A stretch of DNA of 64,000 nucleotides from Diplosphaera chodatii (Eukaryota; Chlorophyta; Trebouxiophyceae; Prasiolales; Stichococcaceae): assembly GCA_032358165.1 (NCBI GenBank), contig JAALGY010000034.1, positions 186,001 through 250,000 of the forward strand, given 5' to 3'. Shown piece after piece: positions 1 through 11,436 of this stretch (positions within the stretch are counted from its first letter, which is position 1; every line of letters begins with the position of its first letter). The notes beneath the pieces were generated by a model. The model did no database searches. It worked only from the letters and a program-made list of their open reading frames with translations, and had not been told where the DNA came from. The position numbers were made by a program, and so were the translations under genes.

Positions 1-67
1 GCTGCAATGGTCAGCGCAGCGATACCAGCCTTGAACGGGGCACGGCAGGTGCAGCAGAAACCAGCAT

Positions 68-3000
68 GTGCCCGGTGATGGCCAATGCACAGCAGATCCG
101 ATCCAGCAGCGAGCGGCAGCCGCAGCTGAGCTGATGGCCGCTGACTCTGCAACGGCAGCAGATGCCCACGACCACAAAGCAGCAGCTCCGCAGCTGCCAG
201 GCGTTGCGAGCATGGCTGGGGCGGCTGCACCAATAGACCCAGCGGCCGCAGCAACAGCGGAGGCGTTTCGGCACCCGAGCTGGGGCACGGCAGTGGCAGA
301 TGCAGCGCAGGCGGCTTTTGCGGCGCTGCCGCCCACCGGCAAGCCGCAGCCGCACGAGCACACCGTCATGGCGGCGATCCTCGTCAGCGGCGGCCGCGGC
401 CCGCCAGGCTCACAGGGGATCCACAGCAATGCGCCTGCCCATGCAGGTGCTGCAAAAATGTGCACGCACCAGCACCAGAACAGCGACCAACCTGCTCAGA
501 TCGAATAGAGGGGCGTGCCCTCAGCTGTAGGGTTAGATGTCAGGGCCACAAGCGGCAATGTCTCATGCCCCCATCATGTCTTCGGGCCTGAAGAATGCCT
601 GTGAGCTTGCTGTGCGCCTGCTAGCTATTGTCTCACTATTCCCTGTTCCGATCCAGGTGCAGGTGCTGCCATGCTACCGACCCTGCGAGTGGTGGCGGTC
701 GGCACCGGGACCAAGTGCCTTGCTGGCGAGGCGCGCAGCGCCAGGGGCGACCTGCTGAATGACTCGCACGCTGAGGCGAGTGGCATATCTCGCTGCTGTG
801 CTGGCAGATCTCGACAGGCCTGCGGCGCTTGCGCAGGGTTCGCATATGTCATCTGTCGTGGTTGACACCTGCTTCGTCATACATGGCAGGTAATTGCAAA
901 GCGCGCCTTTCAACGGTGGCTTGCGGCCGAGGTTGCTGTGGCGTTTGCTGCGGAGCTTGCCGCCGAGCGGCCAGCAACGGCGGCCCGCTGTGCAGTTGCA
1001 TCAGCGGCAGGCGGCAGCACAGGCTGCGCTGGCGCCGCGGGTGCTGCGAGTGCAGCGGCGGCGGGTGGCAGTGCCTTTCTGGATTGTGTTCGGCCTGGGG
1101 AGTGTCAGCTGCGGCCCGGGGTCGCGCTGCACATGTACGTGAGCCAGCCGCCCTGCGGCGACGCCAGCATCTTTGGGCCCTGCACCGCCCAACAGAGGGC
1201 CGCCTGCAGCGATGGCACCGCTGGCAGCTGCAGCAGAGTGGCCCGTGAGCCTCCCAACGGCAACAGCATTTCTGCAACTGCGACTTCATCCAGCGCAGCC
1301 TTCAGGCAGCCTGGTCGCACAGGCGCCAAGCCGCTGGTGCTGCAGCGCAGTATTGATGGCGCAGCGGTGGGAGTGCCAGTGGCCGGAGATGTGGAGTCGG
1401 TCCACGTGGCGCAGGTGCGTGCTCAGGTGGCAGAGGCGCTGCAGGGCTGCTTTGTGCCGACGTGGAGGCGCTGCCAGATCCTGCTGCATGACATGTGGGC
1501 TCTGACCAGGATATGTGCATGGCAAGAAGTGTTCCCAGATTCCTGGATTTAGCGGTTTTCAGCATTTTGCGATCTCCCCAGGCGGTCGGCGTCACACGGC
1601 GGAAGCCCGGCCGAGGCGCGCCGACGCTGTCCATGAGCTGCTCCGACAAGCTCGCGCGCTGGCAGTGCCTCGGCCTCCAGGTGCATAAGCATATCAAGCC
1701 ATGTGTTCCTATGTGTGTCCGTTTCCCTCTGCACGCAGTGAGTCCCCAGCTCAGGTCAGATGGACGTAGGTTGCAGTTTGTGATGCTGCTGCAGGGTGCG
1801 CTGCTGTCGCAGTTCTCGCCGCAGCCGCTGCGGCTGGCCAGCATCGCAGTGTCGCTGCCCGCTGCCGTGGCCGAGCCCTGCGATGCGACAGCCACCGCCG
1901 CTGCCGCTGCCCACGCCGCTGCCGCTGCTTGCACCGCTGCAGGTGCGCCGGCCGGCGCACGCGCCGCCGTGCAGGCCGCTGCAGTGCTCCAGGCTGTGCA
2001 ACGAGCGCTGCGGGGCCGGGTTGCTGCCGCCCTGCCGGCGCTGAGCGGGTCGCACTGCGGCCGCCATCTGGCGCCGCTGGCGGTGCATGTGCTGCCGCCG
2101 CCGCCGCCGGCGCTCGGGCTGCAGCCGTCTGCCAGCCGCCAGTCTCCGTCAGGTCTGCAAATGTACCATGGCATCAGGAGCCTGTGCTCAGCAGTCTGCC
2201 AGGGTCTGCCAGGGTCTTCGCAAACCTGCCATCATGCAAGGGTGGGCTGACAATAGTGGGCATACTGCCAGATGTGCTGAAGGCCAACACTTGACCCGGC
2301 AGCTCAAGGTGCACTTGCAGCATCGGCTGCCACAATCTGCGATGCAGGGGCCGCGGTGAACTGGAGCGCGCCACCCAGCGGTGCTGCAGGCCCTTCAGCT
2401 GCCGCGGCCGGCCACGTCGCAGCCGGCTGCAGCTCGGCTGGCGGCAGTGAGCCCTTCGGCGGCAATGGGCGCTACACCACAGCTGGCAGCGGCAGCAGCT
2501 GGCTGGAGCAGGCGTCTGCTGTCGACGGCGGCGGCGGCGGCTGCCACGGCTGGCACGAAGCCACTCAGGTGCCGCCGGTGACTTCCCGTGCACCAGTCAT
2601 GTTGCCAGTGTTACCGGCCATGTTACCGGTGCCTCCCAGTGCCTCGCTGTGCAGCTGAGCATTGAGCCAGCAGCCGTCGGGCCCGGGGCACCACCGAGAC
2701 TGGCCGGTGCATGATGTCTCTCAGCACTTGGGTACCCGCTACAGGGTGGCAGCGGCCTCAGGCTGGGCGCCGCCAGGCGCGCGGTTCCGCCCCTGGCCAC
2801 GCAGTCCAGCCTGTGCAAGCGGGCGGCCCTGGGGCGACACCTGGAGCTGCTGCAGCTGCAGGAGCGCGTGTTGCGGTGCACGCCTGCCGCCAGGGCCGAT
2901 GACACACAGCAGGACCACTTTTCGCCCGCCTCTGACAGCGCCTGTCTGTCGTATGGCGCCCACAAGGCAGCAGCGGGCCGCTCTACAGGCAGCTACGCGA

Positions 3001-3098
3001 GTGCCTGGCGGCGGCTGCGGTCGCAGCCTGGTGGCGTGTTTGAACACTGGATCGCCAAGCCGGCGGCCCTGGAGCAGTTCTGCATCGGGCAAACCTGA
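68..3098 (+). CDS. TAD1: tRNA-specific adenosine deaminase 1 (TAD1/ADAT1-like)
   Basis: Zinc-dependent adenosine-to-inosine deaminase; the eukaryotic family edits A37 of tRNA-Ala. In-phase exons: 68-407, 657-775, 890-1414, 1582-1680, 1795-2152, 2348-2568, 2745-3098 (671 aa if the Met at 68 is used; Mets at 134 and 212 are also in frame). Family signatures appear in order: a [12 protein letters not shown] segment in exon 1, GTGTKCL and NDSHAE (catalytic His/Glu) at the end of exon 2, a PCGDASIFG zinc-ligand motif and RTGAKPL in exon 3, and [20 protein letters not shown] in exon 4 (third zinc ligand). [11 protein letters not shown]...WIAKPA C-terminus follows. Introns at 408 (proposed) and 776 begin with GC. 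Ala-rich insertions lengthen it relative to plant and animal homologues. Its neighbour AOX starts 417 bp downstream on the same strand. The start is uncertain because the window begins just upstream. Confidence 0.87.
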
Positions 3099-3350
3099 CC
3101 AGGTTTGACAAGGGTGTGCTGAGCGACTTTCACTCACCGCCGAAAACGAGTGCACGGCTCCAACAAGTGATAGCGCTGCAGCCGTTCCGCTTTCAAACAT
3201 CCACGTTCAAGCCCAAGTGTGGTCCCCTCTGGAGAATTTACCATAGCCCCTGCCATTCTCGGACTGGCTGCAGATGCAGAGATCCTCAGAACATCCCACC
3301 ACCCGAGTGCACCACGACAAGCACAACCACACATTATCCCCGCTCCCGTC

Positions 3351-3356
3351 TGTAAA
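3351..3356 (+). terminator. possible TGTAA polyadenylation signal
   Basis: A TGTAA-type element, the usual chlorophyte poly(A) signal, lies about 250 bp after the TAD1 stop codon and 160 bp before the AOX start codon. It is placed by motif and position only. Confidence 0.3.
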
Positions 3357-3514
3357 TTCTCAGAGTTCGCTGGTGCTCCTGCGGTCAGTAGCTGAGCACG
3401 GAAAAGCAGCAGTGTTGCTTTTGTACGCAGTGGTATTCGAGATTTTGACGGTGCAGCGCTCGGGCGCGGCGTGCTGACACCGTTCCAGTTTGGCAGCAGA
3501 TTGTAGCTCTAAGT

Positions 3515-6500
3515 ATGTCTGTGCTGCGGCACGCCCTGCGGGCGGGTCGTGGCGGATGGCATGCGGCAGCCTGCAGGCTAGCTGCAGCAGAGGCCGCACC
3601 TGCCCTTGCAACGCTCGGCAGCATATCAAGTAGCGTGATCACACCTGCAACACCTGTTGCTGTCACTCACGCCTCTGCTGCGATCGCTTTCACACAGCTG
3701 CGCAGCTTCGCAGCCAAGCCAGCACTCCAGGAGGTGATCCATCCAGATGCAGTTGTCCTGATGCGACGTGCACAAGGCCTAAGCATGATGCGTACAGCAT
3801 CATCCAGAAATCCCTCATGTATGCACATAGCTTTGCAAGCCTGCACCGCCGCTGCTGCAACGTCGGGCCCATAGCCCGAGGATAAGAGGCTTAGGTAACC
3901 CTGCCCCACAGGAGGCGCAAGCAACCCAGGCAGCGCACCAGGCAGCGCACCAGCCGCAGGACGCCGCCGGCGCCGCATCCAGCGGCGGCGGCGACGGCGA
4001 GGACGCCGCGAAGCAGGCGGTGCACGATGTGGCGGCGCGTATGCAGGCGGTCTACGCCTCTGAGGACGCTGCGAAGGGCGGCGGCAGCACCGCCGGCAAC
4101 ATCGCCAAGCCGGGCGAGGAGAAGGAGGCGCCGGGTGGCGTGCAGCAGCCGGACCTGAGCCCTGAGCAGCCGCAGCAGACCACGTCCAGCTACTGGCTGT
4201 TCCAGCCGATCTACACCAAGGTCCGCCGCCGCTCACATGGTCCCAGGTCCCCATGTTGCAGCCTGGCAGGCTATCACTAAAGTGTTGCACGCACACCGCA
4301 GAAGGAAGTTTTACCATTCAACTGTAGGATCATATAGCCATCAGTCACCCATTATTGTTTAAGCACGCTGTGGCTGGCGCTGCAGGAGTACATGGAACGC
4401 ATCGCGCCGCGGCACCTGCCGCCACAAAACGTGAGCGGCTGACCCGCGCGTGACTGCTGCCTCGTCGAAGCCCGCTGCACGTCGGCTTGCAGTTGCAAGC
4501 GCTGATATGCCCCGTCTGGTGTGGCATCATGTACAGCATGGTGGTGCTGTCCAGAGACCTGTTGCACTTGACTGTTGGCGTGGTGTCCACACAGATCCGG
4601 GAGAAGCTGGCTCTGTTTGGCGTCAGCGTCATGCGCACTGTCTTCGACCGCGTCACCAGGTGTGCGCTGGTGGCTGCCAATGCATTGCGTCTGCACATGG
4701 CTTGCCACCAGTCCTGACCAGTTGGCGGTGCCTGTCCGGTGGTTGCTGCGCTTGCATCCGGCACCTGAGCGCTGCACAGCCCTTGCCCCTGGGCCAGCCC
4801 CACTGCTGTGCACAAGAGTGACCCACCCTGCGGCACAAGTTTGACCCACCCTGCGGCAGGTACGGCCACAACATGGACGAGAAGCAGTGGCTGCGCCGCA
4901 TCCTGTACCTGGAGACCATCGCAGGTGCGGCCCCTGCAACTGCAGTCCTGATGCCGACAGCCGCTTTCAGCATCGGCGCGGGGTGCTGCACAGCACCCTG
5001 CCCCGGCTGCCCTGCCGAGCGTCGTGGCTGCTGCTGGCGCAGCCCAACATGCCCAGCGATTTTGGTGACACAGGCGCCGGCATGATCTGAGCCCCGATCC
5101 CTCTACAACCCAGGGGTGCCGGGCATGGTGGCGGGCATGCTGCGCCACCTGCACTCACTGCGCCGCATGGAGCGCGACCACGGCTGGATCCACACCATGC
5201 TGGAGGAGGCGGAGAACGAGCGCATGTGAGGGTTCCCGCACCTTTATGTAAATAGCCAGCTATTCAGTTTAGGGTCTGGAGCGCGACCACGGCTGGATCC
5301 ACACCATGCTGGAGGAGGCCAAGAATGAGCGCATGTGAGCGTCTCACGTGCATCGGCCGTATGCCCGTGCCGTACACATCGGTCCTCCCTGGATCACAGC
5401 TGGATGCATACCATGCTGCAGGCTGCCATGAGCTTGCGCATGTTAGGGTCATGCGCCGTCTGCATCCATCTGCCCACGCAGCCAGCCTTGTGTGGCGGGA
5501 GCTGTGGGCAGGGCAGCTGTGGTGCCCATACCAGCAACCTGCCTTCGGACTGAGGGTGCTGAGGGCCTCTGCGCAGGCACCTGCTCACGTTCATGACGCT
5601 GCGGCAGCCGGGGGCGCTGTTTCGGCTGTTTGTGCTCCTGGGGCAGGTGCACCACTATGGCTTCTGGCTCATATGCGCCTACCAGAACGTGGCGTCATTG
5701 GGCAGCTGGTGGCGCCCGTGACTCTGCACACTGGCACGCAGCACCTTGGAGTGTGCAGCTGGAGCCGCTCCTGACCAGGCTGCCGGCTGCTGCAGGGCAT
5801 CTTCTTCAACATGTACTTCGTCACCTACCTGCTGGCGCCCAAGTACTGCCACAGCTTCGTGGGCTACCTGGAGGTGGGCTGATTTCCAGCCCTTCAGTGC
5901 AGCTTGTAATGCATTTCTACAAACTGTGCAAGCTGTGGATGCAGCTGCGACTGAGCCGGTCGACAGCCTGGCCCGACTCGTGCGAATGCTGCCCTTTGCA
6001 TGCCTGCAGTGGCAAAGCAGCCTGCACAACATGAAGCCTGCACAACAATCCAGTGCATGGTGGTGATGTCGCTTGCACAGGAGGAGGCGGTGAAGACGTA
6101 CACGCGCGCCATTGAAGACCTGGACGCAGGCAAGCTGCCGGAGTGGAGCACGCTCCCGGTGAGCAGCTCGTTGTCAGGTGTTGCAGTCCGTCTGAGCCGT
6201 GCTGGCATCCGGGCCTTGGGCCCAGAGTGGCCTACCTGGCGCCACAGGCTGCTGAGATGCAGACGGAGGTGTGCCAGAGCAGGATGCTGTGCTGTTACCG
6301 TCCTGCATGCCAGACACGAAGCTTCACGTTGAAGGCCGGCATACGTCCTGTGCAGGCGCCAGATGTTGCCAAGCGCTACTGGGGACTGTCGGAGAACGCC
6401 GGCATGCGGGAGCTGCTGCTGGCCGTGCGGGCCGACGAAGCAGGTGACCGATGAGATGCTGCGGTGTCTGTGCTGCTTCTGTCTGTGGGAAGTGCAGTGC

Positions 6501-6852
6501 ATATGCACCTGCGAGCTGCTGGTTGCAATGGTGCCCCGAGTGGCAACTGGCCAGTCGAATCATGAGGTCATGGCTGCTGAGGTACACTGTCTAGGATAGT
6601 TTGGCCAACACGAGGATCAAGCAGTGCCGAAGCATGCATGTGGTATGCCACTGCGTGCTTGGTCGGCTGTTCTTCGGTGTCGGCTGTTTCACATACATGC
6701 GAATGCAGCACCGTTGACATCTGGACCATGCACATGCTGTTGACCCGTGTGCACCGGTCCATGCAGGGCACTCGCACGTGAACCACGTGCTGGCGCAGCT
6801 GCCGCCCGATGCCGACAACCCCTTCGAGAAGGGCAGCCACGCTGTACCATAA
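3515..6852 (+). CDS. AOX: mitochondrial alternative oxidase
   Basis: Di-iron ubiquinol oxidase of the inner mitochondrial membrane; it passes electrons from ubiquinol to oxygen without proton pumping. Eleven exons keep phase throughout: 3515-3733, 3912-4220, 4386-4430, 4595-4659, 4860-4924, 5114-5225, 5577-5646, 5796-5873, 6081-6158, 6356-6443, 6767-6852, giving 404 aa. Exon 1 is a typical mitochondrial presequence (Arg- and Ala-rich, ending [12 protein letters not shown]). Exon 2 is a low-complexity linker. Iron ligands are all present: LETIAGVPGM (exons 5-6), NERMH (split over exons 6-7), EEAVKTYT (exon 9) and RADEAGH (exons 10-11). The intron after exon 6 contains two decayed copies of the exon 6 end. 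RADEAGH and the absence of the plant N-terminal regulatory Cys region favour an algal or protist-type monomeric AOX, which is inference. Confidence 0.96.
4801..4859 (+). repeat. 18-bp direct repeat at an AOX splice acceptor
   Basis: The sequence tgacccaccctgcggca occurs twice in a row at the end of AOX intron 4. The second copy ends in the acceptor AG used at 4859. This is a local tandem duplication touching a splice site. Confidence 0.8.
5168..5445 (+). repeat. tandem triplication of the AOX exon 6 3' end
   Basis: Three direct copies of about 55-60 bp with a period of 107-109 bp. Copy 1 is the real end of exon 6 (5168-5225, encoding [19 protein letters not shown]). Copy 2 (5278-5334) is nearly identical and keeps the GT donor. 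Copy 3 (about 5390-5443) is heavily diverged but still shows the same order. Copies 2 and 3 sit in the following intron. Splicing them in after exon 6 would break the frame, so they look like remnants rather than cassette exons. Confidence 0.85.
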
Positions 6853-8139
6853 GGATTTGGGGGGTGCAGGGAGGCTGCACGGCGGTGAGGATGTGCATGG
6901 GGATTCAAAGCCGAGAGCCAGGTCGCTCTAGTTTGGGACATTTCTGCGGCTTCATCAGGCTTCAGCGATTTTGGTATCCAATAGCAGAGCAAGTCACACT
7001 CCTAACCGGGTCTGTGCTCAACCGCTGCCAGGTGCAGAAGCTGTCTGTTGTAGTCAGGGGTATGGGCAGGGACAAGCGTGGCAGCAGTAAGCACTGTGTT
7101 TTGGGCTGCGTATGTGGCGTCTGTTCTATTGCTGATGCAGATGCTGATTGACATTCAGGCGGTGTTCTGGCAGCATCGCCTCTTCAGTGTCAGCTGCATT
7201 CCAGTGCTTTACACCAGTTGCATTTCAGGCATGCTTCACGGCTTTTGGAAGCACCCCACATGCTATACTGAACATTTGTTAACACTTAGGCTGCCAGCCC
7301 AAGCCTGGTATCTGTTTTGTAGCAACAACGGTAGGAAGGCGGTGGTCTCTCAGCACATTACGTGCTGGATGACCACCGCAACCACTTCACAAGCGAGTGG
7401 TATGCAGAGAAAACCCAGTCGAGAGAACAACAACTGAGTGCTGGCATTCCCAAACCTAGGCCAGAAGGCATGTCGTTGTCCTATGTATGATGTTGTCCCC
7501 TTTGGTGGCAATGCTGCAGGTTCCAGACCTCATACGTTTGGCACCCAGGCTTCACATGCTTCCAGATATCATCCGGCGCATCACCCCTCAGATCACTGAC
7601 CATAATGCAAAGCCTATCGTGTTCCACCCCAGGTCCCTACTGTATTGTATGCGCTCTCAAACATCTGCACCCTCGCCCTCGTATGTGCACCCACAACTGG
7701 TGCACTGCTTGCTGCCAGTGCTGCCGCCGTCGCCCCCAACGCTGCCCTTCCAGGGTGCCAGCACGCCCAAAGAACGCTCCAGTCCCGCAGGATCGGGTGA
7801 AAACTCCACCCCTTGCTGCCGTACTCGCCAAGCTCGCTGCGAGCAGCACCCAGCCGGCGCCTGCCAGCAGCTCTGCTGCTTGCGCACGCGCCGCCGCCGC
7901 CGGCGCCGTCGCCGCCGCCCACTAGCCCCGCGCTTCAACCGCCGCGGGACTGTTGCCGCTGCGGACATCAGCGCCTGCGCTCCCAGCAGCGCCCCGCGCG
8001 TCGCTGAAGCTGCTGCGCTGGCGGCTGAAGGGGCTTTCCAGCACGCCAAGGGGTTGTCGACCTTCCTGCTTTGCTTCGTGCACCGCCACTGCCTTCAGTC
8101 ATAGCTGCACGCCGTGCGCCGGTGCGACCCTGCTTCACA
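6853..8139. other. convergent intergenic region, no gene supported
   Basis: This lies between the 3' ends of AOX (+) and the first membrane-protein paralogue (-). Several open frames exist, but none shows conserved motifs, splice consistency or a clear start. The distal part (about 7920-8060) holds a duplicate of the end of the neighbouring gene. Confidence 0.5.
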
Positions 8140-8262
8140 TCATGAGCTGCCGCTGCCATCGCCAACCGCCGCGCTAGGGGCGTTGCCGCCGCGAGCGTCA
8201 CTTGAATGATGCTCGACGCTGAAGCTGCTGCGCTGGCGGCTGGCGGGGCTGTCCAGCACGCC
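8007..8262. repeat. direct duplication of a 3' coding segment
   Basis: A segment of about 47 bp at 8007-8053 is nearly identical to 8216-8262, which is in the last exon of the minus-strand gene. In the minus reading both encode VL-E/D-SP-x-SRQRSSFS, and weaker similarity continues on both sides (SDARG...GNAP-like). The 8007 copy lies beyond the stop codon at 8140, so it is a 3'-flank relic. Confidence 0.75.
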
Positions 8263-10236
8263 GTGTGGCGCGGCGGACAGCGCCTCGGCCAGCAGCCGGG
8301 CCCCCGTCAGCAGCGCCCTGCCGCTGCCGCTGTGCAGCTGCCGGGCGCTGCCGCCGCCGCCGCTCCCCTCTCCGCTGCCGTACCAGTCCACAGCAGCGGC
8401 TGCAGGAAGGCGAAAGGGTGTCACGTGTGGTGGCCTCGCGCCAGGCCTTATGTAGACGTGCGCAGCACAATGGCAGACCAGGTTCGCTGTCCGGCTGGGA
8501 TTCAAAGCAGCCACCAGCATATGCACATCGCTCAGGCGCTGCATTTTGGGAGCGCCCAGGGTACCATGCTGCACTCCACTTGCCAGCTGCAGCAGCTCCA
8601 ACGAGCCCCAGCAGCCCCAACACACCTGGTTCCGGCTGGCGGGGCTCTTCAGGCGGCGGCAGCGGGTGCAGGATGGGGCCCTGATTGCCGGTGACGTCCC
8701 ACTCGATGAACGCCGGCAGCGGCCGCACCTGAAGCAGGAGGCGCCAGCACGCAGTCAGCCTCATGTAAATCTTCCAAGCACAACAGGGCCTCCAAGCTCA
8801 GTGTAGATTGCTGACGGCCCTACACCACATGGTTCCTTGCCCACCCAGCATGCACAGGGGTGAGCATGCGTTCGGGATTGCCAGACTGCAGCTCCATGCG
8901 GAGCTGGTGTGAATGGGCAGCAGTGAGCCACTGTATGGTGAGGCAGGTGTCAGCACAGGGTGGGGCGCGCCTCTGCTGGCGCCTCCTCCGCCGCCGGCGC
9001 CACCAGGCCCAGCTGCTCCGCGCGCCGCTGCATCCGGACCGCATCCCGCTGCCGCGATGCTGCCCGCTCGGCAGCGCCGCGGGCGGCCCTCGCCCTGTAG
9101 TTCCGCACCATCTGCTGCCACCTGGAGCTGCCTGGGGGCCCCGCTGCCTCCGTCGCCGCTCCCGCTGCAGCGGCTGCGGTGGCGGCTGCCGCGCGCCCCG
9201 CTGAGTGCGCAGGTGCAGCGGGCGCACCGGCCGGCGGCTGCTGCGGGTGCTGCGCTTCTCGCGACGCGGCGCCGGCCGCCTCCGCAGCAGGCTTTGCCCC
9301 CGCCGGCGGCGGCTGCAGCTGCTGCGCTTTGGTCTCTGGCAGCGCTGCTTCCCTCGGGCTGAGCTTGTGGGCATAGCTGACCTATATAACGTACAGGCAT
9401 GCCCAGATCTGTCGACGGCGCTCTCCAGCAGTGTTCAAGTCACCATCTGGCAGCTCGCCACAGTCCCTCCGTCACAGCCAACTGCCACTACGCGCCTTGG
9501 AGCTGCCGCACAACACGATCCGACGCAGGGCATCACCTCGTTGCCGGGCATGATGACCACGAAGGGCAGCCGCTGCAGCTTGGCGCGCTGCTGCGCCGCC
9601 TGCTGCTCCCGCTCCAGGGCCGCCCGCGAGCGGGGGGCCGCCGGCCCTGCAGCATCATTCGAGGCGGCGTTTCGAACGGGGACAACGCCGCGTCAGGCGT
9701 CCATTTTCGACAGCTGCTTGCCCAGTGCGCCTCGGCTGCCCGCCGTGGGGCCGGTGCGGACATCGTCACACTGCGCTGGTCAGCTTTTCATGCGGGCTCA
9801 TAGACACAGACTGTGTTTCGCAAAATGGCTTGAGATGCACCTCTAGCGCTGCCGCCGGTCGCCCAAGTCCGGCTCCGCAAACAGATGCAGGCCGTTGTGA
9901 CGAGGGCGATGATGAGGCCGGACAGCAGCCCTGGGGTGTCAGTGCACACGGCAAAACATCAGACGGGGGACTGCAGCTCGACCGCGCAGAAATAGTCAGG
10001 GGCGCTGCACACAGGGCACAACACAGGTGCAGGCCGGACATGCGGCAGCTACTGGGCGCGCATGCAGCCGAATACACGCACACACCTGCCAGAACCGCCA
10101 GCTGGTTCGTCGTATTGGCTGCTTTGCGTCCGTCGTCCTGCAGCAGTGCACGCCTTGGCACCCTCGACCAGTGACCATGTGGCAAATCCGCCGCAACCAG
10201 CGGCAGCGCCGCAGCTGCTGCCATGAGCTGCATCAT
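8140..10236 (-). CDS. single-pass membrane protein, unknown family, paralogue A
   Basis: Function not recognised. Six exons in phase: 10236-10086, 9930-9841, 9646-9537, 9381-8971, 8728-8626, 8399-8140 (374 aa). The layout is a hydrophobic N-terminus (MMQLMAAAAALPLVAA) that looks like a signal peptide, a short segment with RRALLQ, then one membrane segment (GLLSGLIIALVTTACICL). A cytosolic-side region follows with a QQAQQRAKLQRLPFVVIMPGNE block, SYAHKL, an Ala/Pro-rich Arg-rich helix, the strongly conserved PAFIEWDVTGNQGPILHP block, and a Ser/Gly-rich tail. Each block recurs in the two upstream paralogues at the same intron phase. The exon 4 donor is uncertain; the fitting one is a GC site at 8970. 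The start was chosen because it gives the signal peptide; a Met at 10284 is also in frame. Confidence 0.72.
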
Positions 10237-11436
10237 CTGTACGCAGGTGCTGCCATGCCCCTGCAGCGGGTCATAAGTTTTCATAATCAACTGCACTCCG
10301 GGGTACTGACTCGTCATACTGGCAGCATATTCAGGTGCACGGCGGCCAGCAGCTATCCCAACCCACCAGCATAGCGAGTGTCCAGAGGCACACACAATCA
10401 CGTCTAATGCCGTTGGTCCGCTTGTGGCTTCGCCCTGCGGCAGCTCACACATTTGAACTTTTGGTCGGCTGCACTTGTCGTGCATATCCGGCAAACGCAA
10501 AATAATGCAGGTCCTTACCAGGAAAGGCTCTCAGGAACACCACAATGGTCGATACTATGGTATTTTGCTGTCACACATGCGGCAGAACAGCTGCTGGTGC
10601 ATGGCAAGGAGCCTATCTGGCTGGCATCGGAGCAACAGGTGGATACCCCTCGGCAGCTGCTTGACAAGACTGAGGCAACAGACGGCAGCTGGCTGCCTGC
10701 AATCCGAAGTTTGAGAAGCGGTGTTGGCGAACTTAAGTGCAGCACAGCAATGGTCAGTGTGACGCGTGGATTTGATGGGAGTGCGTCGTGCGGGCATTGT
10801 TCAGACGATCAAAGCGGGCGCCCTGGGGCGATATGTCAGTACCCCCTGAACCCGCACCATGTTACAGAATGCTGGTAATTTGCAACAGAAACTTCAAACG
10901 AGGCTGAATGTTCAACAGCTGTGCACAGTACTACGACTCACCAATGCGCAGCAGAAAGTGCTGGTGCCTTACGGACCCCGACACAACGCCCAAAACACAT
11001 GAAACCTGCCGGGGCGACCGCAACGCAATTCCAATTCCAGGACAGAGAGTATTTCCATGCACAGCTGAGCTGCTGAGGACTTCCGCAGTGCCGCATGCAT
11101 GTCATGCGTTCCGTCTGGAGATTTCATCTTCGTGGCAACGTTTTGCTTCTCGCGAAGAAAAGGGTCCCAACTCATCCCCGCTGCAGCTAGGCTACCCGGC
11201 CGCTGCCCGCCGCTGCCTCCGCTGCCATGCTCAGCCGAGATGCCCTGCAGCATACGGCCATGCATGAAGTGACAACATTGGTCCACTGTACTGGCACTAC
11301 GTCGCCCAACACTGGGCATGCCGCCCTGCACCTGAGCACTGCACGCCATGCAAAGCAGGCGGCTGGGCTGACGCATGTCACGTGCACACCATCTCCTGCG
11401 GAGGCGATGCAGGGGCGATCGGCAGAACCCTGAATC
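10237..11436. other. intergenic spacer between paralogues A and B
   Basis: About 1.2 kb between the start of paralogue A and the stop of paralogue B. It should hold the promoter of A and the 3' end of B. I see no supported gene in it. Confidence 0.45.

Noticed and set aside
5276..5336. Possible mutually exclusive AOX exon
   Set aside because: Splicing it after exon 6 breaks the frame, and read-through gives an immediate stop, so it is treated as a duplication relic.
7605..8104. Open frames 3' of AOX
   Set aside because: Arg/Ala-rich shadow-type composition, no conserved block, and partly covered by a duplicated tail of the neighbouring gene.
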